The notes under the pieces are model-generated. The model did not search any database. It had not been told where the DNA came from and was given only the letters and a program-made list of their open reading frames with translations. From Ignavibacteria bacterium (GTDB lineage: Bacteria; Bacteroidota; Ignavibacteria; Tepidaquicellales; Tepidaquicellaceae), in the NCBI GenBank assembly GCA_016709315.1, contig JADJMZ010000003.1, positions 310,001 through 374,000 of the forward strand: DNA of 64,000 nt, read 5' to 3'. Shown here in pieces: positions 18,178 to 26,240 of the stretch. Within the stretch, counting starts at the first letter, position 1. Every line of letters begins with the position of its first letter. The position numbers and the translations under genes are program-made.

Positions 18178-18287
18178 TTTGATGTTAGAGCCGCCGTTAA
18201 CGAATATCCAACCTCCAACGACAAAGTAATATAATTTATGAATATTAAAGTCGAAGAATAATTTGCCAATAAAATTAAACTCAATCA

Positions 18288-18432
18288 ATGAAAGCAAACG
18301 AAGTTGCCTTAAACAGTTTTTTATCACAGACAAAGACACAGTTCATTATACCTGTATATCATCGGAATTATAACTGAACAGAAGATAAATGCGGGCAAAT
18401 GTTTTTTATATACTGGAGGTCAAGATAAATTA
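18288..18432 (+). pseudogene. N-terminal stub of a DUF262 (GmrSD-like) gene
   Basis: An ATG at 18288 opens M-K-A-N-E-V-A-L-N-S-F-L, Q-F-I-I-P-V-Y-H-R-N-Y-N then TGA (18375-18377). This is the start of a DUF262 protein (usual form I-P-x-Y-Q-R-x-Y-x-W); the TGA takes the place of the conserved Trp (TGG) and the frame goes on with T-E-D-K-C-G-Q before ending near 18432. DUF262 is the nucleotide-binding part of GmrSD-type restriction of modified DNA. The rest of the gene, normally over 500 residues, is absent. Confidence 0.7.
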
Positions 18433-18531
18433 AGGATGAATGCATTTTAAAACCCGCTCCGGTTTATTATGTGCAATTTAAGGATTCGTTTTACTATTTT
18501 ATAAATGTAAACTTAAAACTAAAATTTATAT

Positions 18532-18747
18532 ATGATAGCTATAAAAGGAATATATGACGGTAAAAAAGTCATTCCTCTTGAACCGCTTCCTGAAAACAAG
18601 AAATATAAAATTCTGATAACTTTGCTTGAAGAGTTTGATAGTGATGAAGAAATAAGAAGTTTTACTTCACAGGAAGATGCCTTTTCTTTTTGGTATAATG
18701 AAAAAGAAAATATTTATCAGGATTATATATTAAGAGATAAAAAATGA
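18532..18747 (+). CDS. Antitoxin-like protein of a type II toxin-antitoxin pair
   Basis: 71 residues beginning M-I-A-I-K-G-I-Y-D-G-K-K-V-I-P-L-E-P-L-P, a pattern found in small antitoxins paired with MazF- or PIN-type toxins. The C-terminal half is acidic and probably disordered until bound to the toxin. The stop codon overlaps the toxin start by 4 bases, giving translational coupling in the usual antitoxin-first order. Confidence 0.75.
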   Translation: MIAIKGIYDGKKVIPLEPLPENKKYKILITLLEEFDSDEEIRSFTSQEDAFSFWYNEKENIYQDYILRDKK

Positions 18748-19070
18748 AAACCGGAAATATAATTCTTGTACCTTTTCCTTTTTCAGAACTTACAAATATT
18801 AAAGTAAGACCGGCAGTTGTTATTTCAACTACCAAGGACAAATATGAGGATGTAATTGTATCTGCAATCAGCTCTGTGATTCCGGACTCAATTTCAGCAA
18901 ATGAAATAATCATTGAATCAAATTCAATAAATAATCTAAGAGTAAAATCAGTTCTTAAAGTTGACAGAATTGTAACAATAAAAAAGGAATCAGTTATTGC
19001 GATGATTGGCAATTTATCTGAAAATGAATTAAATCTATTTAAAAGTGTATTTAAGGATTTAGTAAAATAA
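18744..19070 (+). CDS. PemK/MazF-type toxin (endoribonuclease)
   Basis: 108 residues, the usual MazF length. Opens with K-T-G-N-I-I-L-V-P-F-P-F-S-E, then K-V-R-P-A-V-V-I-S, and later L-K-V-D-R-I-V-T-I-K, all family hallmarks; the R-P-A-V-V motif provides the active-site Arg region. MazF toxins cleave mRNA at specific short sites. The pair is intact while the neighbouring defence genes are broken, consistent with an addiction module retained in a decaying island. Confidence 0.85.
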   Translation: MKTGNIILVPFPFSELTNIKVRPAVVISTTKDKYEDVIVSAISSVIPDSISANEIIIESNSINNLRVKSVLKVDRIVTIKKESVIAMIGNLSENELNLFKSVFKDLVK

Positions 19071-19130
19071 TATTTTCAGAAGGTTTGAAATGTGAATGCG
19101 AAGACTTACGAAGTCCGGGATAGTCAATTT

Positions 19131-19265
19131 GAAATCACATCCTTCCAAAACGTTTTGAAATATGGTTATATTATTTTTTAGTATAGTTAAATATTCATTG
19201 AAAACTTACTGTATTGTTTACATAAACCCCTCCCAAACCCTCCACTTTGGAGAGTGTCTCAAAAC
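19131..19265. repeat. Long direct repeat, copy 1
   Basis: Matches 19733-19868 over its whole length with scattered substitutions. It starts GAAATCACATCC, includes AAAACGTTTT or a close variant, then CATTGAAAACTTACT and CCCCTCCCAAAC, ending GAGTGTCTCAAAAC. The ACATCC..TCCAAAACGTT start is also the end of the element at 28861-29182. Confidence 0.85.
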
Positions 19266-19360
19266 TAAGATTTTTACCACCAAGACTCCCGCATAGCGAG
19301 GCAGGCCAAGACACTAAGAAGAAAAGTTTGAAAACATCAATCTTTGTGACTTGGGGTCTT

Positions 19361-19497
19361 CTGTTCTTGCTGAGTCTCCCGCCAAAACAGAATTTAAATT
19401 TGCAGAATATTTCATACGGGGACTCAGCAAGTATTATTGAATTTCATCACCAATCGCCTGAGTCCTCTTAAAGAGCAACGAGTGACTCGGTCGAAAC
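19361..19497. repeat. Two-hairpin dispersed repeat, copy 3
   Basis: First hairpin CTTGCTGAGTC...CCCGC / GGGGACTCAGCAAG, about 30-base spacer, then the second hairpin with CTGAGTC / GACTCGG. A TTGCTGAGTC/GACTCAGCAA covariation relative to copy 4 (CTCGCTGAGTC/GACTCAGCGAG) keeps the stem paired. Confidence 0.85.
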
Positions 19498-19506
19498 GAA
19501 AAACCG

Positions 19507-19636
19507 GATGTTCTCGCTGAGTCTCCCGCTAAAACAGAATATGAATTTGAAAAGTGTTTGTGCGGGGACTCAGCGAGGAAAAATATATTATCAATCGCCC
19601 GGGTCCTCGTAAAGAGCAACGAGTAACTCGGTCGAT
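19507..19636. repeat. Two-hairpin dispersed repeat, copy 4
   Basis: The most complete copy. First hairpin CTCGCTGAGTC-T-CCCGC / GCGGG-G-ACTCAGCGAG; second hairpin CCCGGGTC-CTCGT / ACGAG-T-AACTCGG. It follows copy 3 after 9 bases in the same orientation. Confidence 0.85.
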
Positions 19637-19732
19637 AAAAAATAACAATAGTTTTGTAATCAACAGAAACTATTCCTGCCACTATTTAAACCTATTGATA
19701 TTTTTGTATAAGATATCTTTTAAGATTTTCAT

Positions 19733-19868
19733 GAAATCACATCCATCTATAACGTTTTGAAATTTGGTTATATAATTATTTAGTATGGTTAAATTTTCAT
19801 TGAAAACTTACTATTTTGCTACACAACCCCTCCCAAACTCTCCCCTTTTTCAAAGAGTGTCTCAAAAC
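19733..19868. repeat. Long direct repeat, copy 2
   Basis: Second copy of 19131-19265; its 3' part forms the left arm of the cruciform element that follows. Confidence 0.85.
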
Positions 19869-19973
19869 CTTTTTCCTGCTTGCTAAGCCCAGCTTAGCAA
19901 GCCAAAACTCGACATTCCCAAGCTGGGGCTTGGGAATGAGGAAGGTTTTGAGACACTCTCTTTGAAAGGGGAG
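19840..19973. repeat. Cruciform element with two internal hairpins
   Basis: Outer arms of about 32 bases: left CCCCTTTTTCAAAGAGTG and GTCTCAAAACCTTTTTCCT, right AGGAAGGTTTTGAGACAC and TCTCTTTGAAAGGGG. Between them are two perfect hairpins, GCTTGCTAAGC/GCTTAGCAAGC (19879-19903) and CCCAAGC/GCTTGGG (about 19918-19935). As RNA or single-stranded DNA it would form a three-helix branch. Confidence 0.9.
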
Positions 19974-20265
19974 GGCTTGCCTCGCCGAAGACCGCCAGGT
20001 TAGGGTTGTTTCAAACAGCTTACATTTTATTTCAATTTTTTAATAGAAATAAATATTTTTTACAAAAAATAAATTAATTTGGACAAAACTGTCCGGAATG
20101 TCAGAAAATCATAAAACCTTACCTTGTAATAATAATGTAAGAACGTTATTTTACAAGTCTTATTTCAGACACCAGCCAAATTTGACACAATTCCCAAATT
20201 GCTCTTCTTCGCGAGGCAGGCTCGGAGCAAAAGTCAAAAGCAGAGGTTAAAAATTAATTAAATAA

Positions 20266-22034
20266 ATGAAAAAATTGTCATACAATACAAAATTAAGAAA
20301 TATCGCTATCATTGCACACGTTGATCACGGAAAAACAACATTGGTAGATCACATGTTCAGACAGAGCGGAATGTTCAGAGAAAATCAGGAAGTGGCGGAA
20401 AGAGTAATGGATAACATGGATCTTGAAAGAGAAAGAGGAATTACAATAGCCGCAAAAAACTGTTCGGTAAAATGGGGAGACATAAAGATCAATATTCTTG
20501 ATACACCCGGTCACGCAGATTTCGGAGGTGAGGTTGAAAGAGCTCTTATGATGGTTAACGGAGTAATACTTTTGGTTGATGCATCTGAGGGTCCATTGCC
20601 TCAGACAAGATTTGTATTAAAAAAAGCGCTTGAAGCAAATCTGAAAATTATAGTAGTAGTAAATAAAATCGACAGAAAAGATGCCAGGGCGCAGGAAGTT
20701 TTGAATGAAGTTTATGATCTTTTTATAGATCTGGATGCGACAGAAGAGCAGATAGAATTCCCGGTACTTTATGCAGTCGGAAGAGACGGAAGCGCGCAGA
20801 AGACACTTGAAGAAGAGAGAGGAAAAAATCTTGGAGTATTGTTTGAAACTATAGTTGAAGAAATTCCGCCGCCTTCATATGATCCTGAAGAGCCGTTTCA
20901 GCTGCTTGTAGCTGATCTTGATTATTCGGATTATGTGGGAAGATTAGCGATCGGGAAAATTTCCAACGGATCTATTTCTGAAAAAGATGAATTAGTTTGC
21001 ATAAATGAAGAAGGCAAAGCATTGCCTTTGAAAATTTCAAAGCTTCAGGTTTATGAAGGATTAAGTTTCGCCGATGCAGAAACAGTAATGGCGGGAGATA
21101 TTGCGATACTTGCAGGAATAGAAGATGTACATATCGGAGACACAATTTGTAACAAAGTAAATCCAAAGGCATTAAAGAGAATCGCTGTTGATGAGCCGAC
21201 TATCTCAATGTTATTTTTTATAAATACTTCACCGCTTGCAGGAAAAGAAGGTAAAATCGTACAATCAAATAAAATCCGTGAAAGACTTCACAAAGAAACT
21301 CTGAGTAATGTTGCATTGAAAGTAGAAGACTCTGCTGATTTGGAAAGCTTTGTAGTTAAGGGAAGAGGAGAGTTTCAGATGGTTATTTTAATTGAAACGA
21401 TGAGAAGAGAAGGATATGAAATATCGGTTGGAAGACCTCAGGTAATTTATAAAAAGAAAGACGGAAAGACATTAGAGCCGATTGAACATTTATTTATCGA
21501 TTGCGACGAAAGTTTTGTAGGAATTATTTCAGAAAACTTTCCAAAAGAAAAGGAAGAATGGTAAATTTAGTCAATCACGGAACAGGACGAGTGAGGGTAG
21601 AATTCACAATCCCTTCAAGATCACTGATTGGATACAGAAATGAATTTTTAACAGATACACGCGGAACAGGAATAATGAATTCATATCTTCAGGGATATGA
21701 AGAATTCAGAGGAGACTTTCCGACACGACTGACCGGCTCAATGGTTTCAGACAGAATCGGAACAGCGCTTTCATATTCATTATATAATCTCGAACCAAGA
21801 GGAACATTATTCACAGTTCCGAACGATCCTGTTTATGAAGGGATGATAGTAGGCGAGCATAACAGGGATAATGATCTTGATGTAAATCCTACAAAAGGAA
21901 AAAAGCTATCCAATATGCGGGCTTCGGGGAAAGATGAAAGCATGATTTTAACTCCTGTGACACCGATGACACTTGAGAAAGCAATTGATTTTATAAAGGA
22001 CGATGAGTTAGTGGAAGTAACTCCAAAAGCGTAA
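20266..22034 (+). CDS. typA: TypA/BipA ribosome-associated GTPase (one frameshift)
   Basis: Translation factor GTPase acting in 50S assembly and stress. G-domain: A-H-V-D-H-G-K-T-T (G1), R-G-I-T-I (G2), D-T-P-G-H-A-D-F-G-G-E-V-E-R (G3), N-K-I-D (G4). The C-terminal domain (L-S-K-R-K-G-R-M-V-N-L, S-L-I-G-Y-R-N-E-F-L-T-D-T-R-G) is encoded in another frame. The shift maps to GAAAACTTTCC: one more A in the A4 run at 21533-21536 restores S-E-K-L-S-K-R-K-G and gives 589 residues, about the normal length. The first frame ends at 21564 without the change. Everything else is well conserved, so I treat it as one gene. Confidence 0.93.
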
Positions 22035-22117
22035 GATTAAGAAAAGCAATTTTATCATCACAGACAAGGCATACGAACCGCGGTAAAGCATTTCAAATTA
22101 ATAACAATGACTAAATA

Positions 22118-22501
22118 ATGTCAAAAAAAAAACAGAGTATGAAATTGCAGGAAAAAATTGAAGAGTTGAAATTGGTTAATATTAAACGTCATATTTTTCT
22201 TTGCTGTGATCAGAGCAAGCCAAAGTGCTGTGAAAAAGAAGAAGGAATAGAATCGTGGAATTATCTTAAGTCAAGATTAAAAGAGCTTGAACTTTCGGGA
22301 GAGGGCGGAATATTCAGGACAAAGGCAAACTGTTTAAGAGTCTGCATGAAAGGACCGTTAGCAGTTGTTTATCCGGAAGGAACATGGTATCACTCCTGCA
22401 CACCTGAAAACATTGAAAAGATCATACAGGAACATCTGATAAACGGCAATCCCGTAAAGGAGCTGATACTTGCTGAAAGAGAAAATGATTCTGTACATTA
22501 A
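22118..22501 (+). CDS. Thioredoxin-like 2Fe-2S ferredoxin domain protein
   Basis: 127 residues. R-H-I-F-L-C-C-D-Q-S-K-P-K-C-C (about 26-40), then R-T-K-A-N-C-L-R-V-C-M-K-G-P (about 68-81) supply the cysteines of a thioredoxin-fold 2Fe-2S site; Y-P-E-G-T-W-Y-H follows as in the family. These proteins resemble the NuoE-type ferredoxin fold; the electron partners are unknown. It stands alone between typA and pepF, all on +. Confidence 0.88.
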   Translation: MSKKKQSMKLQEKIEELKLVNIKRHIFLCCDQSKPKCCEKEEGIESWNYLKSRLKELELSGEGGIFRTKANCLRVCMKGPLAVVYPEGTWYHSCTPENIEKIIQEHLINGNPVKELILAERENDSVH

Positions 22502-22553
22502 CTAAAAAAAATTATACAAAAATTTTTAAATTTATACTGAAAGGATTCAGATT

Positions 22554-24259
22554 TTGGAAACAAAATTCAAAGATTTCATTTACATCAGACCGGACATTGA
22601 GACAATTAAAAAAAGTACTGAATTGCTTCTGAATGATTTCAACAATGCAGAAAACGGTGAAATACAATTTGAAATTCTGAAAAAGATAAATGATTTACGG
22701 AGCGACTTTGATACAATGAGCAGGATTGCATCCATAAGATATACAATAAACACACATGATGAATTTTATTCCTCTGAGCATGATTATTTTGACGATATTG
22801 GTCCGGTGTATTCAGGACTGATAAATAAAATATACAGATCACTGACAGAATCCCCATACAGAGAGACACTTGAAAAGAAGTGCGGGAAGCAATTGTTCGA
22901 CGTTGCCGAAATAGTTTTGAAAACTTTCAGCGATGAAGTTATAGATGATCTGAAAAAAGAAAATCAGCTCACAACAAAATATGTAAGACTTGTCGCTTCT
23001 GCGAAAATTAATTTTGAAGGAGAGGAGAGAAACTTAGCGGGATTATCGCTTTATATGGAATCTGAGAACCGGGATGTAAGGAAGAGTGCTTATGACGCTA
23101 AATGGAGTTTTTTGAGAAGCACGAAAATGAAATTGATACAATTTATGATGAGCTTGTGAAGGTAAGAACGTTAATTGCAAAAAAACTCGGTTATGAGAAT
23201 TTTGTAAGTCTTGGATATGACAGGTTAAGAAGAACAGGATATACACAAAAAGAAGTAGCCGGATTCAGAGATGAAGTGAAAGAGTTCATTGTGCCAATGA
23301 CGCATACATTGAAGGAGATACAAAAGCAAAGAACGGGTCTGGATCATTTATATTATTTTGACAGCGAGTTTAATTTTAAAAACGGAAATCCGACTCCAAA
23401 GGGTTCGCCCGAATGGATAGTAGAGAAAGCAAAAATTATGTATGAAGAGCTTTCGCAGGAGACCGGTGAATTTATGAATTTTATGATAGATCATGAAGTA
23501 ATGGATCTTTACAACAGGAAAGGAAAATCCGCCGGAGGTTACTGCACATACATCAGGAATTATAAATCTCCGTTTATATTTGCAAACATGAACGGCACTG
23601 CGCATGATATAAAAGTGCTTACACATGAAGCCGGACATGCATTTCAGGCGTATCAGAGCAGAGTCTTTGAAGTTCCCGAATACTCAACTCCGACACTTGA
23701 AGCTGCTGAGATACATTCCATGAGCATGGAATTTATAACATGGCCCTGGATGAATTTATTTTTTGAAGAAGATACGGATAAGTTTTTGTTTTCGCATCTT
23801 AACAGAGCGCTGATGTTCATTCCTTACGGAGTAACTGTAGATGAATTTCAGCACTTCGTTTATTCAAATCCTGATGCAACTCCGGCGGAAAGAAAACTTA
23901 AATGGCGCGAACTTGAAAAAAAATATATGCCGCATAAGGATTACGAAGGGAATGAGTTTCTTGAAAGAGGCGGATACTGGTTTATGCAGGGTCATATTTT
24001 CAAAATGCCATTTTATTACATTGATTACTGCCTTGCTCAGATATGCGCTTTGCAATTCTGGCGCAAGTGCAATGAAGACAGGGATATTGCCTGGAAAGAT
24101 TATCTTGATCTTTGCAAAGCGGGGGGAAGCAAGTCATTTCTCGAACTTGTAAAAACGGCTAACATCGATTCACCATTTAATAAAAACACAATTGAATCTA
24201 TTGTAAATTATACAGACGAATGGATAGAGAATGCAAATAAAGGATATGATCTTGCCTGA
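22554..24259 (+). CDS. pepF: M3 family oligoendopeptidase (one frameshift)
   Basis: Zinc metallopeptidase that degrades oligopeptides in the cytoplasm. TTG start with AAGGA 8 bases upstream. The first frame covers the helical N-terminal domain and ends at 23159; the catalytic part follows in another frame with the zinc motif H-E-A-G-H-A-F (about residue 360) and the downstream E-I-H-S-M-S-M-E-F (third ligand). The shift lies in AGTTTTTTGAG: one more T in the T6 run at 23108-23113 gives D-A-K-W-S-F-F-E-K-H-E-N-E and a 568-residue protein of family length. No other lesion seen. Confidence 0.92.
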
Positions 24260-24362
24260 TAAAAATGGCTGGTTGGTATTTATTCAATAAAGATTATTAA
24301 AAGCTGTATAATTTAGAATTATATTTTACTAATAAGATTGCAAGATTTTATAGAATGCGACA

Positions 24363-25904
24363 TCAATTGTAATTTTTAATTTTCAACCATAATTCACCCA
24401 CCGGAGTTTTAATTTTTTTTGCAATGAATATAGTTAAATTATTCTCGTAGGGCATGGAATAATCAGCAGTATGTACAAGACTTTCATTAACTTCTTCAAA
24501 TAAATCAAGATAATCCTCTTTTTTACCGCCTATAATAATCATCACCGGGTCTTCGATATTTCCGTAACCCCACAGCCAGAAAGAGTTATGAGCTGAGATA
24601 GTTCTCGGGATCGGATATTTATTTTTATAAAATTCCATTGCCGATGCTTCGCCGTAGTTTTGACCGTATATAACTGTCCTGAGTCTTTCATCTCTCGGAA
24701 GAGACATATATACCTTTGAAACATTCGACGCCATCTCTTCCCATCCATGCATATCAGCAAAAAACTGCGGCAGTTCGGACATCTCCTTGTTTTCAGAGGA
24801 AGATGGTTTTATCCCAAGAGTATTTGAATAACTGATAAAAGATTCTACAGGTAAAACCGGTGCAGCGAGAGGGGCAATTAATATTCCCGTAAGACACAAA
24901 GGAATTACTAATGCATATCTGATCCATCTTGATCTGACAATAGTTTTCCTTTCAATTAAAACGCTTCCGCCTGCGAAGAGAACAGTATAAGCAGGAGAGA
25001 GATACTCCGCTTTGCTATGACCGTTTATAAGCAGGATAATAAAAACAGAAATATAAATAACTGCAACTATTCTGTATTTCACACCTGTTTCATAAAAAAG
25101 AAAAAAATACAATCCAGTCATCCAGATAAAAATTGAAACCGGACCCAGATTCAGAATTTGTCCTTTAATAAAATCTAAATAATCAATTCCTGAATATTTT
25201 GTCAAAACAGCATTTCTTATAAATTCGATATGAGCAAAGTCATTTTGCAAATTCCATGTCACATAAGGAGAAAATATAAGAAGTGCAATTAATGCGGTGA
25301 GATATGGTTTAAATGTGAGAAGCGCTTTTCTTTTATCAGATATCAGCAGACCGGCAAGCAGACCTGCTCCAAACCAGAGAAAGCCGGTTTTATTTAGAAG
25401 ACCAAGACCAATAACCAATCCAAGAATTAACCAGTGAACTGTTTTATCTTTATTAATAATCAGAATGACAATATAAAATGCCAGAGACCAGAGAAAAATA
25501 TCAAGACTGTTCATAGAATAATATGAATTCATGGCAAGATAAACAGGAGATAAAATCACAGCGAGAGATGCAAGAATCGTTGCAAAGGTTTTTCCGCCGG
25601 TTTCTTTTACCATCAGGCAGGTTATATAAACTGTAAGCGCTGACATGACTGCCGGTATTGATCTCAAAGCAAAAAGAGAGTCACTGAAGAGATATCTGCT
25701 GAGACTCAGGATTAAAATTGACAGCGGAGGATGATCCACGTAGCCGGCTGCAGGTCTTCCTGAGCAGGCGATATAATACAATTCATCTCTGAAGTATCCG
25801 TAACCTGCGTACAGATTAATATAAAAATGTATGAGCAGCGGGACTGCTGATAAAATTATAAAAAGATAATTCCTGAAATTTTTGTTCCTGTAATATTTTG
25901 GCAA
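24363..25904 (-). CDS. GT39-family glycosyltransferase (ArnT/PMT-like)
   Basis: 513 residues, with about eleven hydrophobic segments in the first 370 and a soluble C-terminal part. The first periplasmic loop has Y-F-R-D-E-L-Y-Y-I-A (Asp-Glu, as in the catalytic pair of this family) and Y-V-D-H-P-P-L-S-I-L. Such enzymes use polyprenyl-phosphate sugars to modify lipids or proteins at the outer face of the inner membrane. Donor and acceptor cannot be told. It is a lone gene on -, with no glycosyltransferase neighbours. Confidence 0.85.
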   Translation of the reverse strand: MPKYYRNKNFRNYLFIILSAVPLLIHFYINLYAGYGYFRDELYYIACSGRPAAGYVDHPPLSILILSLSRYLFSDSLFALRSIPAVMSALTVYITCLMVKETGGKTFATILASLAVILSPVYLAMNSYYSMNSLDIFLWSLAFYIVILIINKDKTVHWLILGLVIGLGLLNKTGFLWFGAGLLAGLLISDKRKALLTFKPYLTALIALLIFSPYVTWNLQNDFAHIEFIRNAVLTKYSGIDYLDFIKGQILNLGPVSIFIWMTGLYFFLFYETGVKYRIVAVIYISVFIILLINGHSKAEYLSPAYTVLFAGGSVLIERKTIVRSRWIRYALVIPLCLTGILIAPLAAPVLPVESFISYSNTLGIKPSSSENKEMSELPQFFADMHGWEEMASNVSKVYMSLPRDERLRTVIYGQNYGEASAMEFYKNKYPIPRTISAHNSFWLWGYGNIEDPVMIIIGGKKEDYLDLFEEVNESLVHTADYSMPYENNLTIFIAKKIKTPVGELWLKIKNYN

Positions 25905-26240
25905 ACTAAAAAATAAGAGTTTATTATTTTTCTTTAAATTATGTATTCTAAAAAAATTAAACTTTGAACGATTGCATTTCGCAATTATAAAAAGTTATCA
26001 GTTCAGTATCGGATAAGATTATTGTTTACTTTTTAATATATATTTTATTTCGCATAAATATCTGTCTGCAGGAGAAAAGTCCGATTTATCCTAATGAAAA
26101 TGATCAATACAAATTAATGAGAATAAATTATATAAACTCAGATACAATTTAAAACCAAAAACTATTTTCAATAAAAAAAAACCCCGGTTAAATTACAACC
26201 GGGGTTAAATATTTGAACTAAAACTATGTTGATAAATATT
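25905..26240. other. Spacer between convergently arranged -strand genes
   Basis: AT-rich, with no gene or repeat recognised apart from the intrinsic terminator at 26173-26208. It should hold the promoter of the GT39 gene, but I see no convincing match. Confidence 0.6.
26173..26208 (-). terminator. Intrinsic terminator of the SusE-like gene
   Basis: On the minus strand, AACCCCGGTT / AACCGGGGTT hairpin followed by a run of nine T (A9 on +), 33 bases after the stop at 26241. Confidence 0.93.

Larger units (their letters stand above)
19071..20265. other. 1.2 kb repeat-dense spacer
   Basis: No gene. It holds two copies of a 135-base direct repeat (19131-19265 and 19733-19868), two tandem copies of the two-hairpin repeat (19361-19497 and 19507-19636), a large cruciform-forming inverted repeat (19840-19973), and copies of the 10-mer GCGAGGCAGG at 19296 and 20211. 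Several repeats are interrupted by others, showing successive insertion. Small open frames across it are read-through of the palindromes. Confidence 0.85.

Noticed and set aside
19434..19682. 82-residue protein on -
   Set aside because: Every residue is read from the two-hairpin repeats; there is no independent coding support.
20266..22034. Two separate GTPase-related genes
   Set aside because: The two frames cover consecutive parts of one TypA protein and are joined by a single added A.
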